From assembly GCA_040216735.1 (NCBI GenBank), contig JAVJOO010000005.1:248001-312000 (forward strand): DNA of 64,000 bases, given 5' to 3'. The DNA comes from Alphaproteobacteria bacterium (GTDB taxonomy: Bacteria; Pseudomonadota; Alphaproteobacteria; SHVP01). Made by a program: the position numbers and the translations under genes. The notes beneath the pieces are model-generated. The model was not told where the DNA came from. It saw only the letters and a list, made by a program, of their open reading frames with translations, and searched no databases. Within the stretch, counting starts at the first letter, position 1. Each line of letters begins with the position of its first letter. Below, in pieces: positions 1 through 8,153 of this stretch.

Positions 1-46
1 AATGCCCGGCGCCCTTCAGTTCGCTCGATGTCTGAGTTGGCTTAAG

Positions 47-1738
47 CTACTCGGACATCCGTAGGTCGTGCCACCGGAGCGCGTGCTCAGGATGGAAGCC
101 CACGCCGGACACCTTCTCCGACATCGCCCACTGCAGGCGATTCTCGACCAGTGGCGCGATCGCGACTTCCTTCATCAGGATTTCCTGAATCTGGGCCATC
201 AAATCGTTGCGCTTTTTGTCGTCGGGTTCGGTCTTGGCCTGCTCCAACCACAGCTTGTCGACCTCGTCGTTGCTGTACTTGCTGTAGTTCGACAGACCGC
301 CTTTTTCCGCAGTTACGTACAACAACTGGATCGCGTAGCCCGCTTCGACGCCGATCGGCTTGGAGTGGTCGATCAACGCAAAGGGAAGATCCTTCTTCAC
401 CAGCTCGCGGTCCGAAAACTGCGACTGGGGAATCGGGTTCAACACAACCGAGATACCGACTTTCTTGAGTTCGGTCTGGATGATGGTCGCTGCCGGCCCG
501 AGGATGTTTTCTTTCTCGGTCGAATAGGTCAGCTGCATCGTGTCGGGAAATTTCTCCAGGCCATCGCCGTTCGGGTAGCCCGCTTCGGCCAAGAGGGCCT
601 TGGCTTTGTCGATGTCCTGGTTCCGTTCGAACCCTACGTCGTGATAGCCAGGATAGTTCGACGGCAGCGACCCGTTGTACTTGGTGGCCTCGCCGAAGAA
701 GACATCCTTCTGGATCTTGTCGTACGGAAGCGCGTAGGCAATGGCTTCGCGCAGTTTGATATTGTCAAACGGCGCCTGTTGCCAGTTCATGTGGACGTAC
801 GTCGTTGCGTTGCCCTCGACACTCACGACCTTGATGCCCTTCGCCGACTTCAGCGAATCGAATTCCTTGGGCGTCAAGTGTTCGGTAAGGTGGGCTTGTC
901 CCGAACGCAGGATCACCAAACGCTGCCCGCTCTGCGGGATTTTGCGCATGATCACGCGGTCGATATCGGCCTTGCCTCGGAAATAGTCCGGGTTCGCCTG
1001 AGCGACGAATTCCTTATCCTTCTCCCAGCGAGTCAGACAGTAGGCACCGAAGCTCCCGACGCCCTCGTTATTCGCGTAATCGTGCGACCAAGGATCTTCG
1101 GCGGTCGCGTGCTTCTCCATTGTCTCCTTGTCGAAGATGTAGAGCGCGAAGATCGTCAACACTGGCAGGAATAGTTTGTTCGGCGCCGACTGGGTGAACT
1201 GCACCGTGTATTGATCGATCTTCTTGACTTCGTCGTCCTTAAGTTTTTTCGCTTCGATGTTCTCCGGCTTGTTGCCGAAAACGGCGGGCGTGAAGCCTTT
1301 GAAAGACGCAACGTTGGACAAGAACCAACCGACAGGCGCTTTACCGCTGACCGATTTCGCCCGGGCCATCGTGTAGATCACGTCGTCTGCATCAAAGGTC
1401 GCGCCGTCGCAGCCCTTCACCCCACGGCGAAGGTTGAACGTCCAGGTCAGCGTACCAGGATCGTAGCTCCACGATTCGGCCAACCGGCCCTCGAACTTGT
1501 TCAAGTCGAGAATGACGGCACCGTCGGCGCGGCGTTCCTTCTCCGCGTAGTAAATCAACGGTTCCATCAAATTGACCATGCCGGCTTGAGTCGGCGGCGC
1601 CGATGCGTTCGGGCCGTCGTAGTTCAGGCTCGGCGGTACATCTTCCGAAAGAAAAAGTAGGTCCTTCGCGGCGGCCGGGCCGGACAGGCCCATCGCAAGT
1701 GCGGCCGGCGCGAGGGCACCCAACAGCAGTTTTTTCAC
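47..1738 (-). CDS. Family 5 ABC transporter substrate-binding protein (oligopeptide/dipeptide type)
   Basis: Predicted periplasmic solute-binding lipid-free receptor of a peptide-type ABC importer, about 563 residues. I place the start at GTG 1738, because GGGAGGAC lies just upstream (1743-1750) and the signal peptide starts there (KKLLLGALAPAALAMG, cleavage near PAAAKD); the reading frame stays open further upstream without such support. The mature part has the family layout, with phrases such as ESWSYDPGTLTWTFNLRRGV, YGxLPSNYPGYH-like segment and the C-terminal AIAPLVENRLQWA. No permease or ATPase is adjacent; the gene follows the TRAP operon beyond a terminator, so it is an orphan receptor here. 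A complete ABC system of the same family is at 48.7-54.6 kb. Ligand unknown. Confidence 0.9.
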   Translation of the reverse strand: MKKLLLGALAPAALAMGLSGPAAAKDLLFLSEDVPPSLNYDGPNASAPPTQAGMVNLMEPLIYYAEKERRADGAVILDLNKFEGRLAESWSYDPGTLTWTFNLRRGVKGCDGATFDADDVIYTMARAKSVSGKAPVGWFLSNVASFKGFTPAVFGNKPENIEAKKLKDDEVKKIDQYTVQFTQSAPNKLFLPVLTIFALYIFDKETMEKHATAEDPWSHDYANNEGVGSFGAYCLTRWEKDKEFVAQANPDYFRGKADIDRVIMRKIPQSGQRLVILRSGQAHLTEHLTPKEFDSLKSAKGIKVVSVEGNATTYVHMNWQQAPFDNIKLREAIAYALPYDKIQKDVFFGEATKYNGSLPSNYPGYHDVGFERNQDIDKAKALLAEAGYPNGDGLEKFPDTMQLTYSTEKENILGPAATIIQTELKKVGISVVLNPIPQSQFSDRELVKKDLPFALIDHSKPIGVEAGYAIQLLYVTAEKGGLSNYSKYSNDEVDKLWLEQAKTEPDDKKRNDLMAQIQEILMKEVAIAPLVENRLQWAMSEKVSGVGFHPEHALRWHDLRMSE

Positions 1739-1880
1739 AGTAGTCCTCCCTATTCGATAGACCGACCGGTTCTTGATACGACCGTCGGCCAGCGACCCAA
1801 TGGTCGCAGTCATCGCAGATACTAGCCTATTGTCCGGACCGGGTACACCGGGGCTCACGCTAGCCCTCAAACAAAAAAGA

Positions 1881-1904
1881 GCCTCGGGGACGGATCCCCG
1901 AGGC
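1881..1904 (-). terminator. Rho-independent terminator of the TRAP operon
   Basis: A 9-bp GC-rich stem (GCCTCGGGG 1881-1889 with CCCCGAGGC 1896-1904) and 6-base loop is followed on the minus strand by TCTTTTTTG. It lies 26 bases after the dctP stop, so it should end the operon before the downstream receptor gene. On the plus strand it is followed by CCTTTTCTT, which is weaker. Confidence 0.85.
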
Positions 1905-1929
1905 CCTTTTCTTCGCGTCTGGGTTGATC

Positions 1930-3000
1930 TTAGCTGGTCGGTGCCGACAAGCCGTTGACCTTCCCGATCGTGTCATTGAACTGCTGGGCGCAGTTCGCCC
2001 CGCAGCGCTCGGCCCACTTGGGCAGAACTGTTTCGAGCATGATCTGCCGCAACAGCTTCAGATCCTCGGCCGACGCGTCGACCCGCACCATGCCGCCCGG
2101 CTCGCCTTCGGTGCACGGACCAGTGGTGTTGCAGTTGATGCCGAGTTCACCCTCATTGCGGTTCAGCGTCCACATGTCGTCTTCGTGCTGCTGAATGGTG
2201 TCCGAAATGACCTTGCGGACATCCGCATCTAGCTTGTTCCAGGCTTCGATGTTCACGACGGTGACGCCGGCGGCAAAGTTGATCGGCAGCGTGTAGAGGT
2301 ACTTCGCACCCTCATACCATTTGGCCGAATAGCCGCCGAGGGTGCCGGTGATGGCGCAATCGATGACGCCCTTCTGCAGGCCCTGCTGGACTTCGCTGAA
2401 CGACAGCGGAATTCCGGAGGCACCCAACGCACCGAGGAAATCGGACTGCGAAATACCCGAGCTACGGACCTTGCGGCCCTTCAGGTCGGCAAGCCCCTTC
2501 ACTTCGTCGCGGCAATACAGGATTTGCGCCTGGAACGACTGCATGGTGAGAATCTTGAGGCCGAAGTTCTCTTCGTAGAACTTCTCCAAGACCGGGCGGA
2601 ACGCCATCGTCACCTTGTGGAACTCGTCAATCGTCGGGGACATACCGGCCAAGTCGGTGGTGTCGTTGATCGGCGCTTCACCCGAGACGTGTCCAAGCTG
2701 GAACGACGCGAACTGAGTCTGGCCGCGTTGGCTCAAACGCAGACCTTCCGGGCCCTTGAGCCCCATTTCGTTCCAGCCCTTGAAGTTTACCTTCACCTTG
2801 CCGCCGGTGAGCGCCGGGATCTTCTCGGTCCAATAGGGCTTCTGGATGTCACGGAACTGCGTGGTGACGCTGACGTTGCCGATAACGTTGATTTCCGTCT
2901 CCGGAAACTTGCCGTCGGGCTCGTCAGCAAGGACGGCGGTCGAGCCGGCGGCCACGAGGGCTGCCGCGGCGACGGCGCCGATGAGCTGATTTCTAAACAT
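1930..3000 (-). CDS. TRAP transporter substrate-binding protein, DctP family
   Basis: Periplasmic receptor of a tripartite ATP-independent transporter, 356 residues. An N-terminal signal peptide (MFRNQLIGAVAAAALVAAG, cleavage near VLADEP) precedes a DctP-type domain; LADLKGRKVRSSG, followed by a SFSEVQQGLQKGVID segment, matches the typical family pattern around the ligand cleft. The start is supported by GGGAGGAA immediately upstream. It is the last gene of the operon with dctM (3086-4369) and dctQ upstream, 86 bases after dctM. TRAP systems import organic acids with sodium or proton symport; the neighbouring M24 peptidase and FAH-like hydrolase suggest a catabolic substrate, but I cannot name it. 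Confidence 0.93.
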   Translation of the reverse strand: MFRNQLIGAVAAAALVAAGSTAVLADEPDGKFPETEINVIGNVSVTTQFRDIQKPYWTEKIPALTGGKVKVNFKGWNEMGLKGPEGLRLSQRGQTQFASFQLGHVSGEAPINDTTDLAGMSPTIDEFHKVTMAFRPVLEKFYEENFGLKILTMQSFQAQILYCRDEVKGLADLKGRKVRSSGISQSDFLGALGASGIPLSFSEVQQGLQKGVIDCAITGTLGGYSAKWYEGAKYLYTLPINFAAGVTVVNIEAWNKLDADVRKVISDTIQQHEDDMWTLNRNEGELGINCNTTGPCTEGEPGGMVRVDASAEDLKLLRQIMLETVLPKWAERCGANCAQQFNDTIGKVNGLSAPTS

Positions 3001-3085
3001 TACTTCCTCCCTGGTTTAGCGAAAATAGCCCCGCGCCGGCGCGGCTCATTTCTCGATATTGTGGACTCCGGCGAGTCCATTCCAC

Positions 3086-4369
3086 TCAATTAAACACGCT
3101 TGGCAGCCACAATGCCAACTGGGGGAACGCCAGCAACAGCATCATCATGGCAATCATCATTAGCAGGAACGGAACCGATCCGAGTACCACGTCGCGGAAC
3201 GGGCCCTTGCCGCGCACCGCCTGGACCACAAACAGATTGACCCCGATCGGCGGGGTAATCAACGCCGCCTCGATCAAAATCATGAACAGGATGCCGAACC
3301 AGACCTGATCGAACCCCAGCGCCAGAATGACCGGCACAACGATGGGCGTCGTCGCGATCATCAGCGACAACGTTTCCATGAACATGCCTAGGACCAAATA
3401 GAACGCGATGATCGCAATCATCGCCCAGGTCGGGTTGATGTTCAGGCCCTCCATGAAATCGCTCACGAAAGCCGTCACACCGATCGACTGCAAAACGAAA
3501 TTCAAGAAGAACGCAATGACGACGATCAGCGTCACCATCGCCGTCGTGCGCATGGTTCCTTCGAACGCCATCAACAGGACCGTCCGGTTGATACGGCGAC
3601 GGTATAAGCCGAACAACAGCGACGCCACGACGCCCAGCGAGGCGGCTTCGGTAGGTGTGGCCCAGCCCGCATAGATCGACCCGACCACAACCAAAAAGAG
3701 AACGATCGGGGGAAGTAAATGCTTCAGCGACGATATCCGGTCGTTCCACGACGCCTTGTCGTGGGTCCCGCTGAGCGCCGGTTTGATAACGCAGGCAAGA
3801 AAAATCGCCAGCGAAAACATTGCCGCGAGCAAAAGCCCAGGGATGATCGCCGCGAGATAAAGGTCGTTGACCGACGTGTCGGTCAAGACCGCGTAGATAA
3901 TCATGTTGATGCTCGGCGGGATCAGGATGCCCAACGTCCCGCCGGCGGCGAGCGACCCCAAAAATAGCGGGGCGCTGTATTGACGAAGCTCGATATTGGG
4001 GATCGACACCGTGCCGATCGTGGCGGCCGTTGCAACCGACGAGCCCGACGTCGCCGCAAATAGCGCGCTGGACGCCACGTTGGTGTGCATCAGCCCGCCG
4101 GGCATCCAGTTCACCCACTTGTCGAGCGCGCGGAACATGTCCGTCGCAATCCCTGTCCGTAACAGAATCTCCCCCATCATGATGAAGAGAGGGACCGCAA
4201 CCAGAACGAATTCGGTGCTTGCCGACCATGAAATGTCGCCCAACGCCGGCAGGAGAGAGATGAAGGAGAAGGTTTCGCCGAGAAAGATCGCAAGGATGCC
4301 GAGAATAGCGGCGACGTATATGCCGAGCGCGGCGAGAACCAGCAATACGCCGAGAGAGAGCGCGGCCAT
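3086..4369 (-). CDS. TRAP transporter large permease subunit, DctM family
   Basis: Main membrane subunit of the TRAP importer, 427 residues and about 12 hydrophobic helices, the usual length for separate DctM proteins. Family-typical stretches include FVLVAVPLFIMMGEILLRTG near the N-terminus, GGTLGILIPPSINMIIYA in the middle and ITPPIGVNLFVVQ near the C-terminus. Its ATG overlaps the dctQ stop (TGATG, 4367-4371), so the two subunits are translationally coupled. It carries the ion-coupled transport path and works with DctQ and the DctP receptor encoded downstream. Confidence 0.95.
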   Translation of the reverse strand: MAALSLGVLLVLAALGIYVAAILGILAIFLGETFSFISLLPALGDISWSASTEFVLVAVPLFIMMGEILLRTGIATDMFRALDKWVNWMPGGLMHTNVASSALFAATSGSSVATAATIGTVSIPNIELRQYSAPLFLGSLAAGGTLGILIPPSINMIIYAVLTDTSVNDLYLAAIIPGLLLAAMFSLAIFLACVIKPALSGTHDKASWNDRISSLKHLLPPIVLFLVVVGSIYAGWATPTEAASLGVVASLLFGLYRRRINRTVLLMAFEGTMRTTAMVTLIVVIAFFLNFVLQSIGVTAFVSDFMEGLNINPTWAMIAIIAFYLVLGMFMETLSLMIATTPIVVPVILALGFDQVWFGILFMILIEAALITPPIGVNLFVVQAVRGKGPFRDVVLGSVPFLLMMIAMMMLLLAFPQLALWLPSVFN

Positions 4370-5022
4370 CAGGCACTCCTCCCGCTCTTGGGAGCGTCCG
4401 TGGGGGGGGCGTCGCCCGCGACGAGGCTCAAGGCCTCGGAAAGTTCCGCCTCCCCTTCCCGCTGTTCGATGCCGATCAGTGCCGTTACCGCTGCAAGGTC
4501 GCCCCGCGCGAAACTATAGACTCCGCGCAACAGATACACGACGCAAACGAAAGCAAACCAGGTTAACCCGAGAGCCCAAACCGACTGGGGAATCACCAGC
4601 GGCACGGCAAGATCGGACGCCGACACCGCGCCGAGCGTCCCTGGCCCCGGTAAACGGTAACTCTCCTGGGTCAAGGACCAAGCGTAATACGCGAATATCA
4701 CCGCCAACGCGGTGAGCATCGCAAGGGCGATAATATCGAGGACCGCCCGGCCGACCCGCGGAAAGCGCGCATAGATCACGTCGATACGAATATGGGTCTT
4801 GGTGGTCAACGCAAAGGAGAACGAAAACGCGACCGTCACCGCATAGAGATAGATCGTTATTTCGAAGCTCTCGAACAGGTTGTCGTTGAAAAAGTTCCGG
4901 GCAAACACATCGAACGTCACCAGAACCGCGCAAAACAGGATCGCGCCGCCGGCCGCCCAGGCGAGATAGCGCGATAGACGCTCCAGCACGCCCTCCCGCC
5001 GCGTTTCGGTAGATTCAATCAA
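4369..5022 (-). CDS. TRAP transporter small permease subunit, DctQ family
   Basis: Small four-helix membrane subunit of the TRAP system. The frame is open up to 5094, but the upstream part is Arg-rich and unlike the family. I favour TTG at 5022, which has a GAGGGAG element nine bases upstream and gives about 217 residues; a GTG slightly further in is also possible. Helices are visible at AAGGAILFCAVLVTFDVFAR, the segment beginning ITIYLYAVTVAFSF, and two later ones; RIDVIYARFPRVGR is a typical DctQ loop. Unusually the C-terminal tail is long, acidic and hydrophilic. The stop overlaps the dctM start. Confidence 0.88.
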   Translation of the reverse strand: MIESTETRREGVLERLSRYLAWAAGGAILFCAVLVTFDVFARNFFNDNLFESFEITIYLYAVTVAFSFSFALTTKTHIRIDVIYARFPRVGRAVLDIIALAMLTALAVIFAYYAWSLTQESYRLPGPGTLGAVSASDLAVPLVIPQSVWALGLTWFAFVCVVYLLRGVYSFARGDLAAVTALIGIEQREGEAELSEALSLVAGDAPPTDAPKSGRSA

Positions 5023-5124
5023 CCCTGCGCTCTCCCTCTTTGCCCGCCATCTAACGCGGCGGTGCCTAGGTATTATGTCTTGGCATCGGGGCAAAGGGGA
5101 GTCAAACCCTGGCGCACGATTCCC

Positions 5125-5964
5125 TCACGATTCGGCGGCCACCGAATGACAGAGCGTGCCGACCCCGCCCACCTCGACCTCGATCGAATCGCCGGGCTTC
5201 AGGTAAACCGGCGGCGTGCGCGCGGTGCCAACGCCGCTCGGCGTCCCGGTACTGATGACATCGCCCGGACGCAAATCCGTCCACGACGAAATGTAGCGAA
5301 CGATCTCCGGGATTGAGAAGGTCAACTCGTCCAGTCGCCCGGATTGCATTGCTGTGCCATTGAGACGGGTCTCCAATCGAATGTCGCGCGCCGGCGGCAT
5401 CGCGTGGACCGGCACGAACCACGGCCCCATGCCTCCAGTTGCGGGAAAGTTTTTCCCGGCGATCAGGTTCTGCTTCTGATAGTCGCGAACCGAGGCATCC
5501 ATGAAACAGGTGTAGCCCGCGACAAAGTCCATAGCGTCCGACTCGGCGATGTGACGGCCGGCTTTCCCGATCACCAGGGCAACCTCCCCTTCGTAGTCGA
5601 AGGCATCGCTGTTGCACGGTTTAATCAACGCACCGCCATGGCCAACCAGCGTGTCGTTCAGCCGCACGAAAACGGTCGGGTACGGCCCCTTCTCGGTCCC
5701 CATCTCGATCCGGTGAGGCTCGTAGTTCAGGCCGATGCACACGACTTTGCCCGGCGACGGTATCGTGGGCAGGAACGTGACGTCGGCCAGGGCGACATCG
5801 ATCCCCCGCCCAGTTGCCGCGCGCTCCAAACCGCCAAGGTCGTTTGCCGCGATCGCTGCCGCGAGGTTTGGGTGCGATACCCGACCGGTCAGGTCAATTA
5901 GACCGTCGCCGTCGACAATGCCAAAGCGGTTGCGCCCATCGTGGACGAACGAACAAATCCGCAT
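5125..5964 (-). CDS. Fumarylacetoacetate hydrolase family protein
   Basis: Cytosolic FAH-fold hydrolase, isomerase or decarboxylase of beta-diketo acids, 279 residues. The ATG at 5964 overlaps the stop of the upstream M24 gene (TGATG), which fixes the start better than the longer open frame. The metal-binding pattern is present: DYEGEVALVIG supplies two Glu ligands and FMDASVRDYQ the Asp region; VVCIGLNY and RPGDVISTGTPSGVG are family hallmarks. It sits between an M24 peptidase and the TRAP importer in one operon, so it probably handles a breakdown product of the imported compound. Family members cannot be assigned a substrate from sequence alone. Confidence 0.92.
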   Translation of the reverse strand: MRICSFVHDGRNRFGIVDGDGLIDLTGRVSHPNLAAAIAANDLGGLERAATGRGIDVALADVTFLPTIPSPGKVVCIGLNYEPHRIEMGTEKGPYPTVFVRLNDTLVGHGGALIKPCNSDAFDYEGEVALVIGKAGRHIAESDAMDFVAGYTCFMDASVRDYQKQNLIAGKNFPATGGMGPWFVPVHAMPPARDIRLETRLNGTAMQSGRLDELTFSIPEIVRYISSWTDLRPGDVISTGTPSGVGTARTPPVYLKPGDSIEVEVGGVGTLCHSVAAES

Positions 5965-7193
5965 CAGTGGAACTCGACCAGGGCGCGGGGAACCTCGTGG
6001 AGCAACCGGCACCCGTTTTCAGTGACGAGGACTGAGTCCTCCAAATGAAAACTGCCAAGGTCGACGTCGCGGTAAAACACTTCCGTATTGACCACCATGT
6101 CCTGTTCGAGCGTGAAGCCCTTTTGCAGGCTGTCGGCGTAAGGGAACTCAAATACCTCAAGACCCAACCCGTGGGTGGTGACCGACGTCAACTCACCGCG
6201 CAGCCCGTGGGCGCTGATCGTCGCCCGCACTAGGTCGCGCAAGTCCTGGGTATGGACCCCCGGTTTGATCGCCGCCTCCACAGCCTCCAGCGCAGCGACG
6301 GTCGCCTCGTAGCGCTTGCGTTGGTCGGGGGTGGCGTCTCCGACGACAGCGGTGCGTGCGAGGTCCATGTGATAGCCCTTGTAGGTGCCGAGGCAATCCA
6401 GCACCACGGCTTCCCCGGGGTTCAGGGTTCGGGACTCCCCGGATGGCAAACTAAAACTGGAGCCGTCGCCGGCGCCGAACATCATCCCCCGGTCGCCGAG
6501 ATGCCGGGCGTCGGCCTCGACCAATGTGCGTCGGTAGATTTGCGTCAACTCACGTTCCGCCATGCCAGCGTGCCCGCCGCCGATCACGTTCGCCAAAGCC
6601 TCGGCGTTGATCTGTGCGCCGCGGGTAAGAACCGCCACTTCATCGGACGTCTTGACCACCCGGACCCGCCGCATGGGTTGCAACACGTCGGCGATCCGGG
6701 TGTTGCCGCCGATCCCGCCGTCCTCAAGCATTCGACCAAGACGCGTATCGTCGCACCCGATTTGTGCCGCGGCGAGTCCGCGGTCGCGCAACGTCCGAGT
6801 GACCGCGTCGAGAAATGTCGGTTGCTGGGTCACGGCGAGCCGGTCGCGCAGGGTTTTCAGTTCCCGCCGCAGCGGAGTCTCGAGGTGCCGCTCAAGCGTC
6901 TCGCCCATGAATGTCCCCACGGTACTCCAGGGCGTGCCGAACGGGCGGATATCGTCGATCCAAGTGCCCGCTTCGACGAGGAATGGCAAATCGAACTCCG
7001 GCAGCACCAGGGCTGGCGGTAGATCGGGGTCGGCTGGCAGAACGACGGCCGAGGTATAGTCCTCGAAGTGTCCCAGCATGAATTCCGAGGCTAGGCCGCT
7101 GGCGTAAAGAACATTGGCCGGCGTCGCCAGAATCACGGCATCGAGCCCTTCCTCGGCCAAAACCGCGCGCGCACGCGACAAATTCAAAAGCAT
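5964..7193 (-). CDS. M24 family metallopeptidase / creatinase-like protein
   Basis: Two-domain protein of 409 residues: an N-terminal creatinase-type domain (LDAVILATPANVLYASGLA) and a C-terminal pita-bread fold. Candidate metal ligands of the M24 family are visible: Asp in VVLDCLGTYKGYHMDLART, His in TTHGLGLEVFEFPY, and the Glu of NTEVFY and LEDSVLV. The family includes Xaa-Pro peptidases and creatine- or DMSP-cleaving enzymes. A GGGGGGAG element precedes the ATG. First gene of the five-gene minus operon with the FAH-like hydrolase and the TRAP transporter; the context favours hydrolysis of an imported small molecule rather than general peptide turnover. Confidence 0.9.
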   Translation of the reverse strand: MLLNLSRARAVLAEEGLDAVILATPANVLYASGLASEFMLGHFEDYTSAVVLPADPDLPPALVLPEFDLPFLVEAGTWIDDIRPFGTPWSTVGTFMGETLERHLETPLRRELKTLRDRLAVTQQPTFLDAVTRTLRDRGLAAAQIGCDDTRLGRMLEDGGIGGNTRIADVLQPMRRVRVVKTSDEVAVLTRGAQINAEALANVIGGGHAGMAERELTQIYRRTLVEADARHLGDRGMMFGAGDGSSFSLPSGESRTLNPGEAVVLDCLGTYKGYHMDLARTAVVGDATPDQRKRYEATVAALEAVEAAIKPGVHTQDLRDLVRATISAHGLRGELTSVTTHGLGLEVFEFPYADSLQKGFTLEQDMVVNTEVFYRDVDLGSFHLEDSVLVTENGCRLLHEVPRALVEFH

Positions 7194-7461
7194 GGTTTTC
7201 TCCCCCCTCGTCCCAATCGAAGCCGCCAGCTTGCCGCCTTACTTATAACCAAGGGTGGCGAACCTGGCGACACCGGTTCAAGCCTTGCTGAGGGCCAAAA
7301 ACTGCGCTACCAAGGACGCGATTGGGGAATTGGCGGGTAGGGTCACCCGCTAGGAGCAGGCGCTCTGGGGGCTGCCGAAACACCCCCTGCTAGCGTTTCT
7401 TTGCTTCGTCTGCGGTACAACTGAGTTGGCCATGTCGAAGCGAAGGCAGGATGGGTGCGGG

Positions 7462-8112
7462 ATGGCGACGACAAAAGACGTTCTGGCGGCGGTTGAGCGC
7501 AAGCGCGGTTACCTGCTGACCTACCACCGTATGATCGGGTCCTCCGACCCAGACCTCCTCGCCGCTTACGACAATTTCTACGAGAACCTGACGCTCGCGC
7601 CGCGCGCTTTCACGCCGCAGCAGCGCGAACTCGTTTGGGCGGCGCTCCAAGTGGCGGCCGACGAAGAGCACGGGCATATTCATATGCGCCGCGCGGTTAA
7701 GGCCGGCCTAGGCGAAGGCATTCTCACCGATTCGATTGCGCTTGCCGGCGCGGCCGAGGCGCACCGTGCGCTCTGGTTCGGGTCGCACCATTGGAACGAA
7801 TGGATTTCGGTCGAGGCCGCGACGGTGCGTTACCTCAATATGTGCGAAGCGGCGCGGGGCGAAGTCGAACCAGCGCTTGCCGAAATTATCCTAGCGGTGT
7901 GTCACGGTGCGCGACGCACCTACGACGCGATGCGCATCCACTTGAAGCGGGCGTTCGAATCGGGTGCCACAGTGCCGCAAATGTCCGAAGCGCTCAGCTA
8001 TATGCTGCTGCCCTGTGGCGGACCGACGTTGATCGACGCCGTCGAGGTATGGGAGCAGGAAGGCGCTGCCGGCAACTGCCCTTCGCCCTATGCTGCAGAC
8101 GCGGCGCCATGA
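7462..8112 (+). CDS. Carboxymuconolactone decarboxylase-fold protein without the usual cysteines
   Basis: All-helical protein of about 216 residues with two CMD/AhpD-like repeats: one around FTPQQRELVWAALQVAADEE and a second around LAEIILAVCHGARRTYDAM. In AhpD-like proteins the first repeat carries CxxC; here the aligned stretch is ADEEHGHIHM, so it is unlikely to be a disulfide reductase. Start choice: ATG 7462 (MATTKDVL) has a purine-rich leader; ATG 7432 would add ten residues. It is followed after 41 bases by an FAD oxidoreductase on the same strand, forming a two-gene unit divergent from the M24 operon. Function unknown; decarboxylase or metal-binding roles are possible. Confidence 0.75.
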   Translation: MATTKDVLAAVERKRGYLLTYHRMIGSSDPDLLAAYDNFYENLTLAPRAFTPQQRELVWAALQVAADEEHGHIHMRRAVKAGLGEGILTDSIALAGAAEAHRALWFGSHHWNEWISVEAATVRYLNMCEAARGEVEPALAEIILAVCHGARRTYDAMRIHLKRAFESGATVPQMSEALSYMLLPCGGPTLIDAVEVWEQEGAAGNCPSPYAADAAP

Positions 8113-8153
8113 TCTGGGCGCGCGTCGCGCCGTAGGGGTGCGCTAGTAACCCA

